From: Mesorhizobium plurifarium
GTDB taxonomy: Bacteria > Pseudomonadota > Alphaproteobacteria > Rhizobiales > Rhizobiaceae
Direction of reading: 5' to 3'
Assembly (NCBI GenBank): GCA_000824785.1
Contig: CCNB01000004.1
Location: 110,563-174,562, forward strand
DNA: 64,000 bases
In this document: piece after piece, positions 1-7,571 of the stretch
How the letters are laid out: the number at the start of each line of letters is the position of its first letter
How positions within the stretch are numbered: the stretch's first letter is position 1
Made by a program: the position numbers and the translations under genes
Notes under the pieces: generated by a model
What the model saw: the letters and a program-made list of their open reading frames with translations, nothing else
Database searches by the model: none
Told to the model about the DNA's origin: nothing

Positions 1-279
1 GTCCGTGCTCGGCGCGTTGAGAAACCGCTGCACCGACTTGCGCGCGTTCTCATAGGCGTCGGTCGCGGCATTCGACAGGAAATGCAGGCCGCGATGGACG
101 TTGGCGTATTCCTGGGAATAGGCGTGCTGGATCGTGTCGAGCACCACCTGCGGCTTCTGCGCCGAAGCGCCATTGTCGAGATAGACCAGCGGCTTGCCGT
201 AGACCTGGCGCGACAGGATCGGGAAGTCGCGGCGGATCGCCTCGACGTCATAGGGAGCGGTTTCGATCTTCTGGTCCAC
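1..279 (-). CDS. sufS: Cysteine desulfurase SufS, N-terminal part (gene runs off the left edge)
   Basis: PLP-dependent desulfurase that takes sulfur from cysteine for Fe-S cluster assembly by the SufBCD scaffold. Only the first 93 codons are in the window. The reading (YDVEAIRRDFPIL, then VYLDNGASAQKP, then NVHRGLHFLS) is the typical start of the SufS/CsdA group of class V aminotransferases. The start is a GTG at 279-277 with a GGAAGG ribosome site about 12 nt upstream; no ATG lies in a better place. It is the last visible gene of the minus-strand suf operon, separated from sufD by a repeat-bearing 167-bp gap. The PLP lysine and catalytic cysteine fall outside the window, so activity cannot be judged. 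Confidence 0.9.
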   Translation of the reverse strand, partial: MDQKIETAPYDVEAIRRDFPILSRQVYGKPLVYLDNGASAQKPQVVLDTIQHAYSQEYANVHRGLHFLSNAATDAYENARKSVQRFLNAPSTD

Positions 280-301
280 AGCAATCAACCTTCCAATGTG
301 G

Positions 302-432
302 CTCCCCCTCACCCGACCTCCGCTTCGCTCCGGCCACCCTCTCCCCGGTGGGGAGAGGAGGTCACCAACGTCGCACCCGCCTCTTCTCCCCTCGGGGAGA
401 AGGTGGCCGCGAAGCGGCCGGATGAGGGGGCC
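302..432. repeat. Composite palindromic intergenic repeat (RIME-like) between sufD and sufS
   Basis: Two hairpins sit in opposite orientation. The first has arms CCTCTCCCC/GGGGAGAGG (338-358); the second has CTTCTCCCC/GGGGAGAAG (383-402), followed by GGCCGC-GAA-GCGGCC. The outer ends CCCCCTCACCC and GATGAGGGGG are also mutually inverted. This is the layout of short mosaic repeats common between rhizobial genes (from memory of the RIME class; the assignment is by resemblance). A related shorter copy lies at 37390-37450. No protein is encoded. Confidence 0.75.
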
Positions 433-446
433 TGCGCCCTACGCCG

Positions 447-1727
447 CTACCCGTGCGTCGAAAACCAGCCGTCGAGCCGCTCTTCGAGCGCTTCGACCAG
501 CGCCTCGTCGTCCAGTTCCTCGATCACTTCGGCGACGAACGCCTTCACGAGAAGGCCCCGCGCCGACTTCTCGTCGATGCCGCGCGCCATCAGGTAGAAC
601 AGATGGTTGTGGTCGATCTCGGTGACGGTCGCGCCATGGCCGCAGACGACGTCGTCGGCGAAGATTTCCAGCTCCGGCTTGGTCGAGAACTCCCCGTCGT
701 CCGACAGGAGCAGCGTGTTGCAGGCCATCTTGGCGTTGGTCTTCTGCGCGTATTGATGCACGTTGATGCGGCCCTGGAACACGCCGCGCGCCTTGCCGGT
801 CACCACATTGCGGATCACTTCCGTTGAGGTCGTGTGCGGCACGGCATGGTCGAGCACCATGGTGGTGTCGGTATGGGTCTCGCCGGCCAGAAGGTTGATG
901 CCGCGCAATTTGAAATCGGCGCCCTCGCCCGTGGTCCTGACGACGACCTCCTGGCGCACCAGTCTGCCGCCGGCATTCATCACGAACAGCGTCAGCTTGG
1001 CATCCTTGCCGATATGCGCCTTGAACTGAGCGAGATGCGTTGCCGTGTCCGGCTGCTCCTGCACGATCAGCCAGGTCACTTCCGCGCCGTCGCCGACCAC
1101 GAGCTGGCTGACCGAAGAGACGAGCGCCTCGCCGTCTTCGCTCGCCTCGCCCGCCTGGCGCTCGACGACGATCGCCTTGGCGCCGGCACCGACACGCGCC
1201 AGGAGGCGCACATGCGACTGGCCGCCGGCCTGCAGGTTCTGCAATTCGACGGGCTTTTCCAGCACGGCGCCGTCGGCGATGTCGACGAAATAGCCGTCGG
1301 CGACGAAGGCGGTGTTCAAAGCGCCGATCGCGTCGTCGTCGCCATAGGGATCGAGCCCGGGCGCGACGCTGCCGTCGGTCAGCTTCTCTGACAGGCGCTG
1401 CACCGTGACGCCTTCGATCTCCGGCAACTTGGCGTTGGAGACGCCGTTCAGCACCGGCATGACGGCCGATCCTTCAAGAACCGGCGCAAGCGCCTTGACG
1501 ACGGCGCCGGCTTCGAAAGCCGGCACCTTGGTCAGCAGCCGGCGCAGGTCTGTATAGTGCCAGGATTCGACGCGGCGCGTCGGCAGGCCGTGCTTGATCG
1601 CCTCGATCGCGTCGTCGCGCTTGACCATCACCGCGCCGTCGCCCGGCAGCAGCGACAGCCGCTCGCCGAAGGCGTCGATCAGCGCCGTCTCCGCCAAGGT
1701 CCTTTGGGGCTGTGCGTGCATGTTCAT
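447..1727 (-). CDS. sufD: Fe-S cluster assembly protein SufD
   Basis: Scaffold subunit that forms the SufBC2D complex with SufB and SufC in the cytoplasm. The C-terminal half carries the beta-helix core typical of SufB/SufD, including the stretch VFQGRINVHQYAQKTNA and the conserved C-terminal CGHGATV...LFYLMARG. The reading frame opens at 1748, one base after the sufC stop, but I prefer the ATG at 1727 (MNMHAQPQ), which has a GAGGCAAGAG purine tract just before it; this gives 426 residues. It is co-directional and almost contiguous with sufC. Assignment to SufD rather than SufB rests on length, position after sufC and the presence of a separate, clearer SufB at 2775-4292. Confidence 0.93.
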   Translation of the reverse strand: MNMHAQPQRTLAETALIDAFGERLSLLPGDGAVMVKRDDAIEAIKHGLPTRRVESWHYTDLRRLLTKVPAFEAGAVVKALAPVLEGSAVMPVLNGVSNAKLPEIEGVTVQRLSEKLTDGSVAPGLDPYGDDDAIGALNTAFVADGYFVDIADGAVLEKPVELQNLQAGGQSHVRLLARVGAGAKAIVVERQAGEASEDGEALVSSVSQLVVGDGAEVTWLIVQEQPDTATHLAQFKAHIGKDAKLTLFVMNAGGRLVRQEVVVRTTGEGADFKLRGINLLAGETHTDTTMVLDHAVPHTTSTEVIRNVVTGKARGVFQGRINVHQYAQKTNAKMACNTLLLSDDGEFSTKPELEIFADDVVCGHGATVTEIDHNHLFYLMARGIDEKSARGLLVKAFVAEVIEELDDEALVEALEERLDGWFSTHG

Positions 1728-1749
1728 GGCTCTTGCCTCGACTGCCATC

Positions 1750-2505
1750 TCACGCCGCTTCGCCGATCACGCCGGCATAGCCGTTGGCCTCGAGATCGAG
1801 CGCCAGCGACTTGTCGCCCGACTTGATGACCTGGCCCTTGTAGAGCACGTGCACCGAGTCCGGCACGATGTGCTCGAGCAGGCGCTGGTAGTGGGTGATG
1901 ACGACGATGGCGCGGTCCGGCGAACGCAGCGCGTTGACGCCGTCCGAGACGATCTTCAGCGCATCGATGTCAAGGCCGGAATCGGTCTCGTCGAGCACGC
2001 AGAGTTTTGGCTCCAAGAGCTTCATCTGCAGGATCTCGGCGCGCTTCTTCTCGCCGCCCGAGAAGCCGACATTGAGCGGCCGCTTCAGCATGTTCATGTC
2101 CATGCTGAGCGAGGCGGCGGCCTCCTTCACGCGCTTCAGGAATTCCGGAACCTTCAGCGGCTCCTCGCCGCGCGCCTTGCGCTGCTCGTTCATGGCCACT
2201 TTCAGGAATTCCATCGTCGCCACGCCCGGTATCTCCATCGGATACTGGAAGGCGAGGAAGATGCCGGCGGTGGCGCGCTCGGCCGGATCCATTTCCAGGA
2301 TCGACTGGCCGTTGTAGAGGATGTCGCCCTCGGTCACCTCATAGTCCTCGCGACCGGCGAGGATATAGGACAGCGTCGACTTGCCCGAGCCATTCGGCCC
2401 CATGATGGCGGCGACTTCGCCGGCTTTCACCGTCAGGTTCAGGCCGCGGATGATCTCGGTGCCGTCATCGACGATGCGGGCATGCAAATTCTTGATCTCA
2501 AGCAT
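1750..2505 (-). CDS. sufC: Fe-S assembly ATPase SufC
   Basis: ABC-type ATPase that powers cluster assembly on the SufB/SufD scaffold; it is soluble and not a transporter. At 251 residues it has the usual SufC length. Walker A GPNGSGKST lies near residues 36-44, the signature FSGGEKKRAEI near residue 148, and Walker B LCVLDETDSGLD follows. The DETDSGLD form, in place of the importer-type DEPF, is characteristic of SufC. The gene lies between the small membrane-protein gene (33-bp gap) and sufD. Confidence 0.96.
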   Translation of the reverse strand: MLEIKNLHARIVDDGTEIIRGLNLTVKAGEVAAIMGPNGSGKSTLSYILAGREDYEVTEGDILYNGQSILEMDPAERATAGIFLAFQYPMEIPGVATMEFLKVAMNEQRKARGEEPLKVPEFLKRVKEAAASLSMDMNMLKRPLNVGFSGGEKKRAEILQMKLLEPKLCVLDETDSGLDIDALKIVSDGVNALRSPDRAIVVITHYQRLLEHIVPDSVHVLYKGQVIKSGDKSLALDLEANGYAGVIGEAA

Positions 2506-2538
2506 TTTCGTTCCGTTCCAAAATCTGTCCGCTCAAAT

Positions 2539-2778
2539 TCAATGCCAACGCCAGCGCCAGTCGCCGTCCGTCTTGGCCTTGATGAGCGGGATGGTTGCGC
2601 CCGTCAGGGCAACGACGACGAGGATGATCAGCCAGGCCGGGGCACCGAGATCGATCAGACCGGCCGACAGCGCGACAGCAATCAGGATCCAGGCGATCAC
2701 AAAAGCCCAGCCTTTCCAATTGTCGGGTGCCGCGCCATAGCCGTGGCGCTTCGGCCTGAACCACTTATCTCCGGTCAT
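2539..2778 (-). CDS. Small two-helix membrane protein inside the suf operon
   Basis: A 79-residue protein with no function I recognise. It has a short basic, aromatic N-terminus ([11 protein letters not shown]), then two hydrophobic segments of about 18-20 residues (starting at [10 protein letters not shown] and [11 protein letters not shown]), and a tryptophan/arginine-rich tail. Its ATG overlaps the sufB stop as ATGA (2778-2775), so it is probably translationally coupled to sufB and made in step with the Fe-S machinery. Classical suf operons go directly from sufB to sufC, so this is an insertion into the standard order. It could be a membrane tether or simply a lineage-specific passenger; the sequence does not decide. 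Confidence 0.75.
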   Translation of the reverse strand: MTGDKWFRPKRHGYGAAPDNWKGWAFVIAWILIAVALSAGLIDLGAPAWLIILVVVALTGATIPLIKAKTDGDWRWRWH

Positions 2779-4292
2779 CCGACGCTACCTTCAAGGCTGA
2801 TTCCGATCAGCTTCTGCGCCTCGACGGCGAACTCCATCGGCAGCTGCTGGATGACATCCTTGACGAAGCCGTTGACGATCAGCGCGATCGCTTCCTCCTC
2901 GGGGATGCCGCGCTGCATGACGTAGAACTTCTGGTCCTCGGAGATCTTCGACGTCGTCGCCTCGTGCTCGAACTTCGCCGTCGCGTTCTTGGCTTCCATG
3001 TAAGGCACGGTGTGCGCGCCGCACTGGTCGCCGATCAGAAGCGAATCGCAATTGGTGAAGTTGCGCGCGTTGGTCGCCTTGCGATGCGCCGAGACCTGGC
3101 CGCGATAGGTGTTCTGCGAGAAGCCGGCCGCGATGCCCTTGGAGATGATGCGGCTCGACGTGTTCTTGCCGAGATGGATCATCTTGGTGCCAGAGTCGAC
3201 CTGCTGGTAGCCGTTCGACACCGCGATCGAATAGAACTCGCCCGAGGAATCGTCGCCGCGCAGGATGCAGCTCGGATATTTCCAGGTGATGGCCGAGCCG
3301 GTCTCGACCTGCGTCCAGGAGATCTTGGAGCGATCGCCGCGGCAGTCGCCGCGCTTGGTGACGAAATTGTAGATGCCGCCCTTGCCCTCCGCATCGCCGG
3401 GGTACCAGTTCTGCACCGTCGAATATTTGATCTCGGCATCGTCGAGCGCGATCAGCTCGACCACGGCGGCATGCAGCTGGTTCTCGTCGCGCTGCGGCGC
3501 CGTGCAGCCTTCGAGATAGGAAACGTAAGCGCCCTCCTCGGCGATGATCAGCGTGCGCTCGAATTGGCCGGTATTCTTCTCGTTGATGCGGAAATAGGTC
3601 GACAGCTCCATCGGGCAGCGCACGCCCTTGGGCACGAAGACGAACGAGCCGTCGGTGAACACGGCCGAGTTCAGCGTCGCGTAGAAATTGTCCGAGGTCG
3701 GCACCACCGAGCCCAGATATTTCTGCACCAGCTCCGGATGCTCGCGGATCGCTTCCGAGATCGAGCAGAAGATGACGCCCGCCTTGGCGAGCTCTTCCTT
3801 GAAGGTGGTGACCACCGAGACGGAATCGAACACGGCATCGACCGCGACGCGGCCGGACTTGTAGACATTGTCGCCGATCTCGTCCTCGTCGGCGGCCGCG
3901 GGCTTCTGCACGCCGGCCAGGATTTCCTGCTCCTTGAGCGGGATGCCGAGCTTCTCATACACCTTGAGCAGCTCAGGATCGACCTCGCTTAGCGACTTCG
4001 GCCCCGGCGTGCTCTTCGGCGCGGCGTAGTAGTGGATGTCCTGAAAGTCGATCTTCGGATAGTGGACGCGGGCCCAGGTCGGTTCTTCCAGCGTCAGCCA
4101 GCGGCGATAGGCCCCTAGCCGCCACTCCAGCATCCAGTCCGGCTCGCCCTTCTTCTCGGAGATCAGACGGATGATGTCCTCGCTCAGGCCCTTGGGGGCC
4201 TTGTCCATCTCGATCTCTGTCTGGAATCCGTATTTATACTGGTCGACGTCGATCTTTCGGACTCGATCGATCGTCTCCTGCACAGCAGGCAT
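2775..4292 (-). CDS. sufB: Fe-S cluster assembly protein SufB
   Basis: Core scaffold of the SUF pathway, on which nascent Fe-S clusters are built. It is 505 residues, normal for alphaproteobacterial SufB. The signature block [21 protein letters not shown] is followed by [16 protein letters not shown] and the C-terminal [21 protein letters not shown] containing the conserved cysteines. The ATG at 4292 has GGAG seven bases upstream. It follows a cysteine desulfurase gene (5692-4532) with a 239-bp gap that may contain an extra promoter. Together with sufC, sufD and sufS it forms the complete assembly set. Confidence 0.97.
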   Translation of the reverse strand: MPAVQETIDRVRKIDVDQYKYGFQTEIEMDKAPKGLSEDIIRLISEKKGEPDWMLEWRLGAYRRWLTLEEPTWARVHYPKIDFQDIHYYAAPKSTPGPKSLSEVDPELLKVYEKLGIPLKEQEILAGVQKPAAADEDEIGDNVYKSGRVAVDAVFDSVSVVTTFKEELAKAGVIFCSISEAIREHPELVQKYLGSVVPTSDNFYATLNSAVFTDGSFVFVPKGVRCPMELSTYFRINEKNTGQFERTLIIAEEGAYVSYLEGCTAPQRDENQLHAAVVELIALDDAEIKYSTVQNWYPGDAEGKGGIYNFVTKRGDCRGDRSKISWTQVETGSAITWKYPSCILRGDDSSGEFYSIAVSNGYQQVDSGTKMIHLGKNTSSRIISKGIAAGFSQNTYRGQVSAHRKATNARNFTNCDSLLIGDQCGAHTVPYMEAKNATAKFEHEATTSKISEDQKFYVMQRGIPEEEAIALIVNGFVKDVIQQLPMEFAVEAQKLIGISLEGSVG

Positions 4293-4531
4293 AAGCGTTC
4301 TCCATCCTCGCCGGGGTCAAGGCCCGGCAGTTTTCAAACTATGGCACCGCTGTGATCGCTTCCCGGCAGGGCTGCGCAGCGGAGTAAGCTCCATATAGTG
4401 CGTGTCCGCCGGAAATTCACCCGGCCAGGACAAAACGCACGGCTCTACCAGGCCATAAGGCCTGAATTCGTCTTCGAGCAGCGGAAATCCGAAAACCGCA
4501 AGGCGTTTCTCGCTCCGATGCTTTGCCGCCG

Positions 4532-5692
4532 TCAGGCGGCTTCTTCCTTGCCCGCGCGGCGCGCGACGATGCCGGCCAGCGCCGCCCGGAAGACCTCGAT
4601 ATCCCCGGCGCCGGTCGCGTGGCCGATCGAGACGCGCAAGGCGCCCAGACTGTCGCCATGGCCCATGGCCTTGAGCACATGGCTTGGCCCGACCTTTCCC
4701 GACGAGCAGGCCGAGCCCGCCGATAGGGCGACGCCGGCAAGATCGAAAGCGATCTGCGCCGTCTCGGCCTTGATGCCGGGAATAGCGAAGAATGTCGTGT
4801 TGGCAAGCCTCGGAGCGGCATTTCCGAAGATTTCCGCGTCAGGCGCCAATTCGGTCACGATGGCCTCGATCTCGTCGCGCCGGCGCGCGATGGACTCCAT
4901 CCCGGCGAGACCCGCTAGCGCTGCCCGCGCGGCGGCGCCAAAACCGGCGATCCCGGCGACGTTCTCCGTGCCGGCGCGATGGCCCTTCTCCTGGCCGCCG
5001 CCATTGACCAGCGGCCGCGGCATCATCAGGTCGGACGCGGCTATGATCGCGCCGACGCCCTTTGACCCACCGATCTTGTGCGAGGACAGGACCAGATAAT
5101 CGGCATAAGAGCCTGACATATCGAGCGGAATCCGCCCGGCAGCCTGAACGGCATCGACAACCAGCACCCCGCCGGCGGCCTTGACGATTTCGCCGATGCG
5201 ACCGACCGGCTGGATCACGCCGGTCTCATTGTTGGCGGCGTGGATCGCCACCAGCGGCAGGCCGGCGGCCTTGTCATGCGCGGCGAGCGCGGCTGAAAGC
5301 GCCTCGAGATCGGCAATGCCGTTGCGATCGACGCCGATCCTCGTCACCTGCGCGGCCGCAAACCGCCCGCCACCAAGGATGCAGGGATGGTCGGCCGCCG
5401 AGACATAGAGGTGGCTCATGCGAACGGCGCCGCGCCCCATCTGCCAGTCGGGCGTAAGCAGCGTCGAGGCGGCCTCGGTGGCGCCGGAGGTGAAGACGAC
5501 ATGCTCGGGTCTGGCGTTGACCAGCCGCGCCACGTCGCGGCGCGCGTCCTCGACCAGCCGGCGTGCGGCACGGCCCTCGGTGTGGACCGATGACGGATTG
5601 GCGGCATCGAGCGCGGCGACCATCGCCGCGTGCGCTTCCGCAAGGAGCGGCGCGCTGGCGTTGTAGTCGAGATAGGCGCGGGTTGCGGCCAT
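4532..5692 (-). CDS. Cysteine desulfurase (class V aminotransferase), first gene of the suf operon
   Basis: A 386-residue PLP enzyme of the NifS/IscS branch, distinct from the SufS at the other end of the operon. It has the N-terminal YLDYNASAPLL, the substrate-binding NNETGV, the PLP lysine in LSSHKIGG and the catalytic cysteine in SAGSACSSGKVGPSHVL. Rhizobial suf operons often carry two desulfurases, one at each end (the sufS2-BCD-S1 arrangement as I recall it from Rhizobium leguminosarum), and this matches. It probably supplies sulfur for SufBCD. An ICE-like iron-control box lies about 135 bp upstream of the start. Confidence 0.92.
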   Translation of the reverse strand: MAATRAYLDYNASAPLLAEAHAAMVAALDAANPSSVHTEGRAARRLVEDARRDVARLVNARPEHVVFTSGATEAASTLLTPDWQMGRGAVRMSHLYVSAADHPCILGGGRFAAAQVTRIGVDRNGIADLEALSAALAAHDKAAGLPLVAIHAANNETGVIQPVGRIGEIVKAAGGVLVVDAVQAAGRIPLDMSGSYADYLVLSSHKIGGSKGVGAIIAASDLMMPRPLVNGGGQEKGHRAGTENVAGIAGFGAAARAALAGLAGMESIARRRDEIEAIVTELAPDAEIFGNAAPRLANTTFFAIPGIKAETAQIAFDLAGVALSAGSACSSGKVGPSHVLKAMGHGDSLGALRVSIGHATGAGDIEVFRAALAGIVARRAGKEEAA

Positions 5693-5718
5693 TTTCGCTC
5701 AGTTCGTCCTTTCGCCAA

Positions 5719-5761
5719 CTATCCCGCGAGGATAGCGCGTTATTTCCTTGAAATTGCAAGG
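5719..5761 (-). promoter_or_regulatory. Two dyads in the suf operon leader
   Basis: CTATCC-CGCGA-GGATAG (5719-5735, perfect 6-bp arms) and CCTTGAAATTGCAAGG (5746-5761, palindromic at 14 of 16 positions) lie 27 and 54 bp upstream of the first suf-operon ATG. Either could be an operator for an iron- or Fe-S-responsive regulator, or a leader hairpin. No known box is matched with certainty. Confidence 0.4.
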
Positions 5762-5826
5762 CAAGCCGTCCTATTTACCCGGCTTGCGGCGCGGGCGGCC
5801 CGAACCATCGGGTTTCGGCCTCCCAG

Positions 5827-5843
5827 TTTTGAACCATTCTAAA
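5827..5843 (-). promoter_or_regulatory. ICE-like (Irr) iron-control box upstream of the suf operon
   Basis: The sequence TTTTGAACCATTCTAAA (TTTAGAATGGTTCAAAA on the operon strand) is an interrupted palindrome, TTTAGAA-N3-TTCTAAA with one mismatch. That is the form of the iron control element bound by Irr in rhizobia, as I remember it. It lies 135 bp upstream of the first suf gene and 110 bp upstream of the divergent hydrolase gene. The suf operon is a known Irr target in Rhizobium; binding here is inferred. Confidence 0.6.
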
Positions 5844-5952
5844 CTAGCTTCTAGGAAGACGCTCGCCCGGCGTCAAGGCCACAGGTGGGCCGCAGCGGAG
5901 TTGGGCCGAAGAGTTCCGGGCTAGCGTATTCATATGCCACGTGGAGTATTTT

Positions 5953-6627
5953 ATGCCTGAGGTCATTTTCGCCGGTCCGGCTGGTCGCCTGGAGGGACGT
6001 TATCAGCCCTCGAAGGAAAAGAGCGCCCCGATCGCCATCGTGCTGCACCCGCATCCGCAATTCGGCGGCACGATGAACAACAAGATCGTCTACGACCTCT
6101 TCTACATGTTCCAGAAGCGCGATTTCACCGTGCTGCGCTTCAATTTCCGTGGCATCGGCCGCAGCCAGGGCGAATTCGACCACGGCACCGGTGAGTTGTC
6201 CGACGCGGCCGCGGCGCTCGACTGGGTTCAGTCGCTGCATCCGGATTCCAAGAGCTGCTGGGTCGCAGGCTATTCCTTCGGCTCGTGGATCGGCATGCAG
6301 CTTCTGATGCGCCGTCCGGAGATCGAAGGCTTCATCTCAGTCGCGCCGCAGCCCAACACCTATGATTTCTCGTTCCTGGCGCCCTGCCCGTCATCCGGCC
6401 TGATCATCCACGGTGACGCCGACAAGGTGGCGCCGCCTAAGGACGTGCAGGGCCTGGTCGACAAGCTGCACACGCAAAAGGGCATCACCATCACCCAGAA
6501 GACGCTGCCCGGCGCCAACCATTTCTTCGCGAACGACACCGAGCAGCTGATCCAGGAATGCGCCGACTATCTGGACCGCCGCCTGGCGGGCGAGCTTGCC
6601 GACCCGCGGCCGAAGCGGCTGCGCTAA
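5953..6627 (+). CDS. Alpha/beta hydrolase (dienelactone-hydrolase-like)
   Basis: A 224-residue cytoplasmic hydrolase. The nucleophile elbow is GYSFG (AGYSFGSWIG), the acid residue is in HGDADKVAP and the histidine in GANHFF, so the triad is complete. The N-terminal HPHPQFGGTMNN is a hallmark of a conserved bacterial family with no firmly known substrate. I choose the ATG at 5953, with GGAG seven bases upstream, over the GTG at 5941. It is divergent from the suf operon and shares its upstream region. Confidence 0.85.
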   Translation: MPEVIFAGPAGRLEGRYQPSKEKSAPIAIVLHPHPQFGGTMNNKIVYDLFYMFQKRDFTVLRFNFRGIGRSQGEFDHGTGELSDAAAALDWVQSLHPDSKSCWVAGYSFGSWIGMQLLMRRPEIEGFISVAPQPNTYDFSFLAPCPSSGLIIHGDADKVAPPKDVQGLVDKLHTQKGITITQKTLPGANHFFANDTEQLIQECADYLDRRLAGELADPRPKRLR

Positions 6628-6654
6628 GCACAGAAAACCGCCAGCCCAGGCGCC

Positions 6655-7524
6655 TTAAGGAGCCTGGGTTCGGTCGGCGCCGATCCCGCCGGCCTCGACC
6701 GGACCGGCCATCGACATCCGACTTCTCGGTGCGCGGAATGGCCCCAGCCGGAATGTCCGTTTGCGCACCGGCAGTTTCGAGCCTGTCTGGCCGAAGATGA
6801 ACCCGAGCCGGGCAAACATCAGCCCCGAGAGCGCCGCGAACGCCAGCCCCAGGCCGAAGCCCGCGACCGTGTCGCTGGGATAGTGCGCGCCAACGAAGAC
6901 GCGTGTCGAGGCGATGCAGGCGGTGACCGCCAGCGCGATATACCAGCGGCGCGGAAACAAAAGCAGCAGGATACCGAACACCGCGCCCATCGTCGTGGCA
7001 TGGCCTGACGGAAAGCCGGCGAAGCGCGCATCCATGGCGAAGGGGTGCAGCGAGAGCACGCCGAAACTGTCGAAATAGAGCGGCCGGGCCCGGCCAATGC
7101 CGTATTTCAACAGGTTGACCGCGAGACCGGACAGGCCCACGGCGCAGAGCACCAGGAAGGCGAAACAGGTCCAGTTGTAGACCAGCATCCGGCGTTGCCG
7201 GGACAGGCCGCGCCAATCCGTCAGATTGGCGGCGACGAGGCAGAGCGCGGCTGGAATGAGATACCAGCCGCCGAGGCCGAATTGCGTGAAGAAATCGGTG
7301 AAACGCACGAAGCCGGGCGGCCACTCGCCGCGCATCTCGCCCGCGCCGGCGTCGAGACGCAGGAAGGTCGCCACGGTGAGCAGCACCCAGGCCAGGAGCC
7401 AGACACTCCACAGAATTCTCGGATAGCGCGCCGGGCGCACGGCAAAGCGTCGCTTCACGATCGACATCGTGTCGCGGAAATTGCCGAGCGAGCGGCGGTA
7501 AAGGGCAAGGGGCGCGGCGGACAT
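6655..7524 (-). CDS. PAP2-family membrane phosphatase
   Basis: Integral membrane phosphatase of the PAP2 / LpxE type, likely acting on a lipid phosphate or pyrophosphate at the periplasmic face. The three catalytic motifs are present and in order: KYGIGRARP (K-x6-RP), FPSGHATT (PSGH) and STRVFVGAHYPSD (SR-x5-H-x3-D form, with TR for SR). About six hydrophobic helices surround them. The C-terminal 50 residues are basic and proline-rich. No clear ribosome site precedes the ATG at 7524; an internal ATG at 7467 is possible. The next gene on the same strand encodes a lipid-A-type glycosyltransferase, which fits a role in envelope lipid modification. Confidence 0.85.
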   Translation of the reverse strand: MSAAPLALYRRSLGNFRDTMSIVKRRFAVRPARYPRILWSVWLLAWVLLTVATFLRLDAGAGEMRGEWPPGFVRFTDFFTQFGLGGWYLIPAALCLVAANLTDWRGLSRQRRMLVYNWTCFAFLVLCAVGLSGLAVNLLKYGIGRARPLYFDSFGVLSLHPFAMDARFAGFPSGHATTMGAVFGILLLLFPRRWYIALAVTACIASTRVFVGAHYPSDTVAGFGLGLAFAALSGLMFARLGFIFGQTGSKLPVRKRTFRLGPFRAPRSRMSMAGPVEAGGIGADRTQAP

Positions 7525-7571
7525 GGCTTTAGCGCGTGCTTATAGGGACATTCGACGCCCGACGCTATTCA

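Noticed and set aside
302-432. Possible riboswitch or CRISPR-like array
   Set aside because: The structure is two hairpins of a dispersed repeat, with no regular spacers and no conserved aptamer pattern.
2964-3992. A 342-codon plus-strand frame within sufB
   Set aside because: It is antisense to sufB, rich in Arg/Ala/Leu/Asp as expected from mirrored codon bias, and matches no family.
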